A DNA stretch of 64,000 nt from assembly GCF_000347775.1 (NCBI RefSeq), contig NZ_APAT01000013.1:124001-188000 (forward strand), given 5' to 3'. The notes under the pieces are model-generated. The model ran no database searches, was not told the origin of the DNA, and saw only the letters and a program-made list of their open reading frames with translations. The first letter of the stretch is position 1. Every line of letters begins with the position of its first letter. The position numbers and the translations under genes are program-made. Of the stretch, positions 37,885-46,846 are shown one piece after another. This DNA comes from Marinobacter santoriniensis NKSG1. Its GTDB lineage: Bacteria > Pseudomonadota > Gammaproteobacteria > Pseudomonadales > Oleiphilaceae.

Positions 37885-37913
37885 ATTTTTAGAGTTATTG
37901 CTCTAAAAGTCAA
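37885..37913 (-). promoter_or_regulatory. promoter with palindromic operator in its spacer
   Basis: On the minus strand TTGACT (37908-37913), 17 bp, AAAAAT (37885-37890). The spacer is filled by an 8-6-8 inverted repeat, TTTTAGAG and CTCTAAAA (37887-37894 and 37901-37908), touching both hexamers. A repressor bound here would block the polymerase, so the SCP2-like/ADH operon is probably inducible. No regulator gene lies beside it. Confidence 0.72.
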
Positions 37914-37965
37914 TGCAGCCAGTGACTGATTTGTTGCGTCAGTGCGGCAAATCCCGTTTTGAACG

Positions 37966-37999
37966 AAAAAGGCCGGGACCCTGCGTGGGCCCCGGCCTT
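37966..37999 (-). terminator. terminator of the M48 protease gene
   Basis: On the minus strand AAGGCCGGG pairs with CCCGGCCTT, with inner pairing around CACGCAG, and ends in five Ts. It lies about 27 bp after the protease stop. Confidence 0.82.
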
Positions 38000-38025
38000 G
38001 TCGTGATTCCAGCGAGTCGTATCGT

Positions 38026-39303
38026 TTATTGCGTCATCGCCGCCAGCTTTTTCTGCGCCTCTTCACCGACCTGACCGCCGGCTTTGGCTGCCTGGCTGTA
38101 ATAGGCTACGGCATCGTCACGACGGGACTGGCGGGCGGCAATGTCCCCCAGTCGCAGGAAGGCGATGGAGGTGGGGACTACGTCGTTGGCTTTGAGCAGA
38201 TTGCTCCGGGCCTTTTCCAGCTTGTTCAGGTCCAGGGCGTTGAGCCCGTCACGCAGCCGGTATTCGAACATCTCCGGGTACAGGGACACGGCCTTGTCGA
38301 AGTCTGCCTCGGCCTTCTTTACCTGATCCTTTGCCTCGTAAATCCTGCCACGCAGCGAGTAGAACATGGCTTCCCGAGGCAATATTCGAATGGCTTCGTT
38401 GACCTTTGCCAACGCCTTGTCGTATTGCTTGTCCTTGGCAAGCTCCAGGGCCTTGTCGTGGGCATCATAGGCTGGCTGCAGCTCTTTCAGTTTTGCGATT
38501 TTTCGCTGGTAGACATCCTCGCCACGGTATCCACCGGCACCGAGCTTGTTAACCATCTGCTGATTCTCGTGGACCCGTTTGATGGAAGGAGGGTGGGTCG
38601 CGAAAAGTCCCTGGATAAAGTTGGAATCCCGGCCTTCGCTAAGCTTCACGAACGTTTCCTGAAGTTCCACTGCGGCTTGCGGATCATAACCGGCGCGCTT
38701 CATGTAGGTGATGCCATAGTGATCGGATTCGAGCTCGTCTCCCTGACTGTATTGTGCCAGCGCGAGCTGGGCGCCGAGGGCGGCACCGCCCATGACCAGT
38801 CCGGCCCATTCATTGTCTGACAGTGCAATGCCAAGGCCGGCGACGCCGAGGCTGATCAACTGGGCCTGCTGCATCCGTTGAACGCTGTGGCGTGCGGCTG
38901 CATGGACAATCTCATGGCCGAGTACTGCCGCGAGCTGGGCCTCGTCGTCCAGTTCGGTGAGTAGGCCCCGGTTCACGGCAATCTTGCCGCCCGGAAGCGC
39001 CCAGGCATTGGGTACACTGTTATTCAGGACGACAAAATCATAGGGCAGGTCGGGGCGGTCACTGACCCGGGCCAGCTTTTCACCCACGTCCCGGACATAC
39101 AGGGTCAGCTCCGGATCCACATAGAATCGCCCGCCCTGGGTCTGTTGCGTGGGAATGTACTGTTCAGCGCCCATCGCCAGTTCCTGGCTTTCCGGGATCA
39201 GTGAAAGCTGTTTCTCGCCGGTCACCGGATTGACGGTACAGCCGGCCAGGCCGAGTGCGAGCAGTGTCAGCAGGACAAAAGGTTTGATGGAAATGCGACG
39301 CAC
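38026..39303 (-). CDS. M48-family lipoprotein metalloprotease with TPR domain (BepA-like)
   Basis: A 425-residue lipoprotein. The lipobox LAGC places the acylated Cys at residue 22. The zinc site is LGHEIVHAAARHS (His130, Glu131, His134), with the third ligand in ELESDHYGITYM. A C-terminal stretch of TPR-like helices follows. BepA of E. coli, of like layout, repairs or degrades stalled outer-membrane proteins such as LptD. I chose GTG 39303, with AGGAG 6 nt upstream and a proper signal peptide, over ATG 39357. Confidence 0.93.
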   Translation of the reverse strand: MRRISIKPFVLLTLLALGLAGCTVNPVTGEKQLSLIPESQELAMGAEQYIPTQQTQGGRFYVDPELTLYVRDVGEKLARVSDRPDLPYDFVVLNNSVPNAWALPGGKIAVNRGLLTELDDEAQLAAVLGHEIVHAAARHSVQRMQQAQLISLGVAGLGIALSDNEWAGLVMGGAALGAQLALAQYSQGDELESDHYGITYMKRAGYDPQAAVELQETFVKLSEGRDSNFIQGLFATHPPSIKRVHENQQMVNKLGAGGYRGEDVYQRKIAKLKELQPAYDAHDKALELAKDKQYDKALAKVNEAIRILPREAMFYSLRGRIYEAKDQVKKAEADFDKAVSLYPEMFEYRLRDGLNALDLNKLEKARSNLLKANDVVPTSIAFLRLGDIAARQSRRDDAVAYYSQAAKAGGQVGEEAQKKLAAMTQ

Positions 39304-39464
39304 ATTGAACTCCTGTGGAAACGTCCTTGATGATTCGGGAAGTCCGCAAAGCATCATTGCACGGCGGAACCCGGTGAAAAAGCCCGATTTCTGGAGGGCA
39401 ACCAGCTCATCACGTATTATAGTGGCAGAAGCGTGCCGCTTATCGAATCCTGACCAGGCTTTTC

Positions 39465-40202
39465 ATGGGTAACTTGCTGGAATTGCTCGCACTGCTGTGG
39501 TTTTTTGCCTGCTGGATGGGGTACACCCTGTATTCCAGACGCCGGGCGGCCGACCGTTCCTGCCTGTCCAATACCCTTGATCTGTACCGTGAGGACTGGA
39601 TGCGGGTGATGCTGAGGCGCACCAACCGGATCGCCGATGCCTCCGTGGTGGGCAACCTGGAACGCAATGGCGCGTTTTTCGCCTCCAGCTGCCTGCTTAT
39701 CCTTGCGGGCATCATTACGGCGCTGGGGTATACCTCACAGGCGATGGAGGTGTTTGCGACGCTGCCGTTCAGCACGGCGCCCAGCCGGGAGATCTGGGAA
39801 CTGAGGCTGGTCACGCTGCTGGTGGTGTTTGTCTACGCCTTCTTCAAGTTCACCTGGTCGATGCGCATGTACAATTTCGTATCCGTGATGATCGGCAGCG
39901 CACCACTGGCGGATGACAGCAAAATCAGTCCGGCAGCCCGTGAAGCCTTTGCTCGCAGTGCAGGCAATATCTGTAACCTGGCGGGCGACGCTTTCAACCT
40001 CGGCCTGCGTTCCTACTATTATGCGCTCGCCGTAGTGGCGTGGTTCTTCAGCCCCATAGCCTTCATTGTTGCGTCCACCGTGGTGGTGATCGTCCTTTAT
40101 CGGCGGGAGTTCTGTTCCGACGCCCTGGGCGCCCTCAGATCCGGTAAGGTGTTCGAAGAGCCCCTGCCGGGCAAGGCGGACCCGGCGTCCAAACCCAACT
40201 GA
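39465..40202 (+). CDS. DUF599 family membrane protein
   Basis: A 245-residue inner-membrane protein with about four hydrophobic segments (residues 4-22, 66-88, 110-130, 186-210). The RTNRIADASVVGNLERNGAFFASS and YNFVSVMIGSAP stretches fit the DUF599 family. Function is unknown. It is divergent from the M48 gene and 18 bp upstream of the thioesterase pair. Confidence 0.85.
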   Translation: MGNLLELLALLWFFACWMGYTLYSRRRAADRSCLSNTLDLYREDWMRVMLRRTNRIADASVVGNLERNGAFFASSCLLILAGIITALGYTSQAMEVFATLPFSTAPSREIWELRLVTLLVVFVYAFFKFTWSMRMYNFVSVMIGSAPLADDSKISPAAREAFARSAGNICNLAGDAFNLGLRSYYYALAVVAWFFSPIAFIVASTVVVIVLYRREFCSDALGALRSGKVFEEPLPGKADPASKPN

Positions 40203-40220
40203 TTCACAGGCTTTGTGTGA

Positions 40221-40691
40221 ATGGATAATCAGACGCGAATCAACCGGGTAACCCGGTTTATCAATACGCTCAACCAGGCCCGCGAACTCGGGATCTCGGT
40301 GACCGACGCGGACGAGGGCACACTGACCCTGTGCCTTCCCTATGACGATCGCATCATTGGCAATCCGGATACCGGTGTCATCCATGGCGGAGCCATCACG
40401 ACGCTGATGGATACCACCTCCGGCTGCGTGATCCTGTGCGCGCTGGAGGATTTCGAGCTGTGTCCGACCCTGGACCTGCGGGTCGACTACATGCGGCCAG
40501 CCCATCCCCATCAGCCGGTCTATGCCAGGGCTGAAACCTATCGCATCACCCGGAATATTATCTTTACGAGATGCGAGGCCTATCAGGAAGGGGGTGAGAC
40601 CATCGCCAACTGCGTGGCCACGTTCATGCGGATCGGCAAGGATGCTTCGCCCAAGCAGTTTCGTGACCTGATCACCGGAGGTGAGGAATGA
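40221..40691 (+). CDS. PaaI-type hotdog thioesterase (first of pair)
   Basis: A 156-residue hotdog protein. NPDTGVIHGGAITTLMDTTSGCVI carries the HGG loop and the catalytic Asp of the PaaI/4HBT group, and LDLRVDYMRPA forms the central strand. It should hydrolyse an acyl-CoA in the cytosol; the acyl group is unknown. The stop overlaps the next thioesterase (ATGA). Confidence 0.88.
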   Translation: MDNQTRINRVTRFINTLNQARELGISVTDADEGTLTLCLPYDDRIIGNPDTGVIHGGAITTLMDTTSGCVILCALEDFELCPTLDLRVDYMRPAHPHQPVYARAETYRITRNIIFTRCEAYQEGGETIANCVATFMRIGKDASPKQFRDLITGGEE

Positions 40692-41122
40692 CCGAGCCGG
40701 AAATCCTTCGCTACACCCGTGAAACCGGTGATTTTTCGCGACTGCTTGCCAGCATTCCCTATGCCGGTTTCATCGGCCTGACCTGCGACCGCTTCGGGGA
40801 TGACCTGATTTTCAGGCTGCCCCGCAAAGAGACAAACCTGGGGAACCCGATCCTGCCTGCCATCCATGGTGGCGTGATCGGCGGCTTCATGGAAATGTCC
40901 GCCAATATCTACCTGATGATGACCCAGGATTCGCTGCGTATGCCCCGAATTGTGGATTTCTCGCTGGACTACCTGCGCGCCGGCCTGAACCGGGAAACCT
41001 ACGCCGAGTGCCGCCTGACCCGGCAGGGCAACCGTGTCGCCAACGTGATGGTGTCGGCCTGGCAGAAATCCCGGTCCGAACCCATCGCCACCGCCCGGGC
41101 TCATTTCCTCCTCGAAGACTGA
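40688..41122 (+). CDS. PaaI-type hotdog thioesterase (second of pair)
   Basis: A 144-residue paralogue of the preceding protein. NPILPAIHGGVIGGFMEMSANIYL aligns with the first copy, but the catalytic Asp position holds Glu (MEMSAN versus MDTTSG). DFSLDYLRAGLNRETYAECR is the central strand. The overlap with the first gene suggests the two subunits assemble together, perhaps as a heteromer with one altered site; that is inference. Confidence 0.86.
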   Translation: MTEPEILRYTRETGDFSRLLASIPYAGFIGLTCDRFGDDLIFRLPRKETNLGNPILPAIHGGVIGGFMEMSANIYLMMTQDSLRMPRIVDFSLDYLRAGLNRETYAECRLTRQGNRVANVMVSAWQKSRSEPIATARAHFLLED

Positions 41123-41197
41123 CTTCCCTCTATTATCCGGGGCTTGAAATGCCCCGGGGTGTCCCCATTTTCTCCTCACAGACGAAATCCGTGCATG

Positions 41198-41306
41198 AAG
41201 CGAGTGCGGATACGTGGCCGAAACACGCTGTGAATACGTCCCTGTACGCTCGGCTCCGCCATCCATGGCTCCGCACGGTTTCGGCCACGCATCCGCACCC
41301 GCTTCG
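41198..41306. repeat. structured palindromic repeat, copy C
   Basis: Arms 41198-41225 and 41279-41306 pair over 28 bp with two changes that both allow G-U pairs (outer GAAGCG, inner GGCCGAAAC). The interior ACACGCT, ACGTCC.TGTACGCT.G and GCCATCCATGGC aligns with copy A. It fills most of the 223-bp gap before htpG and ends 40 bp before the htpG start, so it would sit in the htpG leader if the promoter lies upstream. Confidence 0.85.
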
Positions 41307-41345
41307 CAGAACTGTGAGTTACCTAAGGCAGGAGAAACGAACGCC

Positions 41346-43238
<1,893 letters not shown>

Positions 43239-43243
43239 GTGCC

Positions 43244-43465
43244 ATGCAGCAGATCATCGTTGATCTGAGCATCAGCCCTGATGAGTGGATCAAGCTCTAT
43301 CAGGGCGTTGCCAGCGATGTTCATACCACGGCCCGGGACGGACGTTCTGTCCGTTTCCCGGCTCGTATCCTGTCCCGTTTTTACCTGCAGGACGGCATCC
43401 GGGGTTCGTTCCGGATCCTGTTCGATGACCAAGGCAAGTTCCAGTCGGTGGAACGGCTGCCATAG
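43244..43465 (+). CDS. DUF2835 family small protein
   Basis: A 73-residue protein (MQQIIVDLSISPDEWIKLYQG...RFPARILSRFYLQDGIRGSFRILFDDQGKF). The SISPDEWIKLYQG and ARILSRFYLQDGIRGSF blocks are those of DUF2835, a small cytosolic family of unknown function in gammaproteobacteria. It lies 5 bp after htpG and is probably co-transcribed. Confidence 0.85.
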   Translation: MQQIIVDLSISPDEWIKLYQGVASDVHTTARDGRSVRFPARILSRFYLQDGIRGSFRILFDDQGKFQSVERLP

Positions 43466-43542
43466 CGGTTTTCCGGCTTCAAAGCCCGCCGCAAACGCAC
43501 TACAATGCCGGCCCGTTTATTCTTTAATCACCCGGAGCCGAC

Positions 43543-44520
43543 ATGAGAGTCATCCTTGCCCCGATGGAAGGGCTGGTCGATGCCCCCATCCGCGAAACCC
43601 TGACTCGGGTTGGCGGCATAGACCGTTGTGTGACGGAATTCATCCGGGTGACTCACGGAACCCTGCCGCCCCGTATCTTCTTCAAATACGCCCCGGAGCT
43701 GGAGCGCGATTGCGCAACCCGCGTGGGGACTCCGGTGGCTGTCCAGCTGCTCGGTTCCGATCCGGGCCAGATGGGCCTGCACGGTCTCAAGGCGGTCGAG
43801 CTGGGCGCCACGCAGGTGGACATCAATTTCGGGTGTCCCGCCAAAACGGTCAACAAACACAAGGGCGGCTGTGTGCTGATGCGCGAGCCCGAGCTCATGT
43901 ACGCCATCACAGCCGCGGTTCGCGAGGCGGTGCCTGAGGGAATTCCGGTAACTGCGAAAATGCGCCTGGGGTATGACGATCGCTCCATGGGGGTGGCCTG
44001 TGGCCAGGCACTGGAAGCGGCCGGCGCGGAAGAAATCGTGATTCATGCCCGCAGCAAAGTGGACGGATACAAACCTCCCGCCTACTGGGAGGAGATCGCG
44101 AAAGTCCGTGAGGCCGTGAACAGCCATGTTATTGCCAATGGTGAAATCTGGACCGTGGCCGATTACTGGCGCTGCCGGGAGGTTTCAGGGTGCGACGACG
44201 TCATGATCGGCAGGGGGCTGATCGCACGCCCGGACCTGGCCGCCCGCATCAAGGCGTCACAACGGGGAGAGTCTATCCCCGACATGACCTGGCCGGAGGC
44301 GGTTGACCTTGTGCGCGAGTACGCCGAAGCACTCCAGGCACGGCTTGAAGACCGTTTTATTACCGGACGAATCAAACAGTGGATGAATTTTCTGCGTGTG
44401 GGCTTTGCCGAAGCCGAATTGCTTTGGCCGGAGGCGCGCAAGATCCGGGACGTGGCGCCCATGCTTGCGTGCCTGGACCAGGACATCCCCGAAGCCCGGC
44501 TGAAAACCCACGCGGCCTGA
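43543..44520 (+). CDS. dusC: tRNA-dihydrouridine(16) synthase
   Basis: A 325-residue FMN enzyme reducing uridine in the tRNA D-loop. The N-terminal LAPMEGLVDAPIRETLT and FIRVTHG, the catalytic Cys in NFGCPAKTVNKHKGGC, and MIGRGLIARPDL fit the Dus family. The MEGLVD and NKHKGG variants and lack of a long C-terminal extension point to DusC rather than DusA or DusB. A terminator follows at 44547. Confidence 0.93.
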   Translation: MRVILAPMEGLVDAPIRETLTRVGGIDRCVTEFIRVTHGTLPPRIFFKYAPELERDCATRVGTPVAVQLLGSDPGQMGLHGLKAVELGATQVDINFGCPAKTVNKHKGGCVLMREPELMYAITAAVREAVPEGIPVTAKMRLGYDDRSMGVACGQALEAAGAEEIVIHARSKVDGYKPPAYWEEIAKVREAVNSHVIANGEIWTVADYWRCREVSGCDDVMIGRGLIARPDLAARIKASQRGESIPDMTWPEAVDLVREYAEALQARLEDRFITGRIKQWMNFLRVGFAEAELLWPEARKIRDVAPMLACLDQDIPEARLKTHAA

Positions 44521-44546
44521 TCCCCGCATTGTCCCGCCTTGATTCC

Positions 44547-44570
44547 AAAGCCCCGTTCAGGGGCTTTTTT
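44547..44570 (+). terminator. terminator of dusC
   Basis: AAAGCCCC/GGGGCTTT stem with a GTTCA loop, then a run of Ts, 27 bp after the dusC stop. Confidence 0.9.
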
Positions 44571-44669
44571 GTGCCTGCCCGGCTTTTTCATGACTAGACT
44601 GGGACAAGGAAGTGCTGTGGTCGTATGACATGAGGACAAATACCAAAAACAGCAGGGAGGGATCATCCC

Positions 44670-45656
44670 ATGGGTCAAGGTAGGTTAAAAAGCGCTTCAA
44701 CTGGATTACTGGTGGCGGCAGGTCTGTTTCTGACCACGGCGGCTCAGGCTGCCGACGGCGTCGTCAAGGTCACGCCATTGGGCAGTCACGATGGTGAATT
44801 TTGCGTACTCGACCGGGCCATGGTGTTTGAGGACCCGGACGGCACCCGGATTCTCTATGACGCCGGTCGCACGGTCGCGGGACCGGACGATCCACGCCTG
44901 GGGGATATCGATGTGGTTCTGCTCTCACATGTGCATGGTGACCACCTCGGCGACAAGCGGATCGAGAAGGTCAATCAGGGTGGGTGTGGTTCACCCGAAT
45001 TCCCGGTGGCCACCACGCCCCGGTCGAATACCGTCGAGATCGCCCTGAAAAAGCAGGCGACCCTGTTAACCGGTAGTGAGATGCCGGCGTTCCTGGGCGC
45101 CAAGCTCAAGGCCGCCGGGGGCGATCCGTCGAAGTCCCAGCTGGTTCGGTTTGGCGCCAGCAAAACGGTCGGGGGCGTTACCATCACAACCGTGCCGGCG
45201 GTGCACAGCAATGGGGTCTCTCCAGCCTTCCTGACGGGCGCGCTGTCCGATCACCTCTCGGAAGCGGGTGTCTCCGTATACGTCGGGCCGCCAACGGGCT
45301 ATGTGCTGACGTTCTCCAACGGTCTGGTTACTTATCTGTCCGGCGATACCGGCATTACGGCGGAGCAGAAGTTGGTGGTTCGTGATCACTACGGGGCCAG
45401 GCTGGTAGTAATGAACATTGGTGATACCTACACGACCGGTCCCACCGAGGCAGCTTACGTCATCAACGACCTGATCAAGCCAGCGTCGGTGATTCCCTCG
45501 CACGCCAATGAACCTGCGACCGAAGGCGGAAAAGTGAAAGAGGGAACCCGGACGGCAACGTTCCGGGATGCGGTCCAGGTTCCCGTCCATATCCCGTTGA
45601 GCGGCCGTACCCTGGCGTTCAACGGAATGGGGCAGTGCGTCGGGGGGTGTGACTGA
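44670..45656 (+). CDS. exported MBL-fold metallohydrolase
   Basis: A 328-residue secreted metallo-beta-lactamase-fold protein. The signal peptide ends TTAAQA before ADG. LLSHVHGDHLGDK is the HxHxDH metal motif, VPAVHSNG and LSGDTGITAE give further ligands, and VIPSHANEPATEGG the last His. Two short Cys-containing segments (FCVLDRA, QCVGGCD) may form a disulfide. The substrate is unknown; the pattern is nearer to the UlaG/phosphodiesterase-like MBL group than to true beta-lactamases. Confidence 0.85.
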   Translation: MGQGRLKSASTGLLVAAGLFLTTAAQAADGVVKVTPLGSHDGEFCVLDRAMVFEDPDGTRILYDAGRTVAGPDDPRLGDIDVVLLSHVHGDHLGDKRIEKVNQGGCGSPEFPVATTPRSNTVEIALKKQATLLTGSEMPAFLGAKLKAAGGDPSKSQLVRFGASKTVGGVTITTVPAVHSNGVSPAFLTGALSDHLSEAGVSVYVGPPTGYVLTFSNGLVTYLSGDTGITAEQKLVVRDHYGARLVVMNIGDTYTTGPTEAAYVINDLIKPASVIPSHANEPATEGGKVKEGTRTATFRDAVQVPVHIPLSGRTLAFNGMGQCVGGCD

Positions 45657-45665
45657 GCGGGACGC

Positions 45666-46685
45666 TCAGTCGCGGTTCTCCATGTCTGCGGTGTAGTCGC
45701 CGGAGCGGGCCAGGCCATTGAGCCTGGCCCGCTTCTTCAGGGCCGCCTGGGCCTGAGGGGCGTTTTCCGGGTGTCCGGCCCAGGCATGCTGGGCCGGCTC
45801 CTGGAGCGCGCGGCCGTAAGAGAAGCTCAATTCCCAGGGCTCAGCGCCCATGTTGTTGATGGCATTTAGATTAAGGGTGGCTTCCTCCGGACTCTGGCCA
45901 CCGGACAGGAAAAAGATTCCCGGTACGGCGGCCGGCACGCAGCGGCGGAACGTGGTGAGAGTGAACTCTGCCACCTGTTCCGGCGTTGCCTTTCCGGACG
46001 CCTTGCCGGGGGTGACCATGCTGGGTTTCAGCACCATGGTCTCAAGTTGCACTCCATGCCGGGCAAGCGCCCGGAAGACTTCTCCCAGAACCGCCTCGCT
46101 GACCTCCGCTGCCCGCTCAATAGTATGATCTCCGTCGATCAGGACTTCCGGTTCGACAATGGGTACCACCCCCAGAGACTGGCAGATGGCCGCGTAGCGG
46201 GCCAGCACCTCGGCGTTGGACACAATCGCCTGCCGGGAGGGCTGGGTATCGGAAATATGAAACACGTCCCGCCATTTGGCGAACCGGGCACCCAGCTTCT
46301 TGTACTCCGCCAGACGGTTCTCCAGCCCATCCAGGCCAAAGGTGATTTCGTCACCCGGCGCATTCACCAGCGGTCCTTTTCCCTTATCGACCTTGATTCC
46401 CGGGACGATACCCTGGGCTTCAAGCAGGTGAGGCATGGCCACGTCTTCCAGGCTGAGCTGAGACAGGGTTTCTTCATAAAGAATGACACCACTGATGCTA
46501 TCGCCCAGGCCGGGCGTCGAGAAGATAATGCTGCGGTATTCGCGACGCTTCGCTTCGGTGGATTCGACGCCGACTGCCTTGAAGCGTTTGGCGATGGTGG
46601 GGGTACTTTCATCGGCGGCCAGAATACCTTTTCCCGGCTGCACCAGATCGGCGATGGTTGCTGTGAGTTCTTCCTGAGTGGTCAT
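45666..46685 (-). CDS. class I fructose-bisphosphate aldolase
   Basis: A 339-residue Schiff-base aldolase of the animal/plant-like type. KGILAADESTPTIAKRF opens it, the catalytic Lys is in MVLKPSMVTPGK, and FFLSGGQSPEEATLNLNAIN follows. It interconverts fructose 1,6-bisphosphate with dihydroxyacetone phosphate and glyceraldehyde 3-phosphate. ATG 46685 has AAGGAG 7 nt upstream; an extension to 46712 is rejected. It is divergent from the AAR-like gene. Confidence 0.94.
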   Translation of the reverse strand: MTTQEELTATIADLVQPGKGILAADESTPTIAKRFKAVGVESTEAKRREYRSIIFSTPGLGDSISGVILYEETLSQLSLEDVAMPHLLEAQGIVPGIKVDKGKGPLVNAPGDEITFGLDGLENRLAEYKKLGARFAKWRDVFHISDTQPSRQAIVSNAEVLARYAAICQSLGVVPIVEPEVLIDGDHTIERAAEVSEAVLGEVFRALARHGVQLETMVLKPSMVTPGKASGKATPEQVAEFTLTTFRRCVPAAVPGIFFLSGGQSPEEATLNLNAINNMGAEPWELSFSYGRALQEPAQHAWAGHPENAPQAQAALKKRARLNGLARSGDYTADMENRD

Positions 46686-46846
46686 GGAGCGCTCCTTTTC
46701 GACCGGCGGCACCGGTAGCCTGTTGGATGATCCCGGTAATTGTAGTCTCTCTGCGAAGGATCGAAATTTGACCTAGGCTAAGATGTGATCAATTCAGGTG
46801 GCATACGCTTGGTTTTACAACAGCGCCAATAAAAGGGAAGGTCGCC

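Noticed and set aside
41214-41345. 44-codon extension of htpG
   Set aside because: It translates the palindromic repeat; HtpG starts [12 protein letters not shown].
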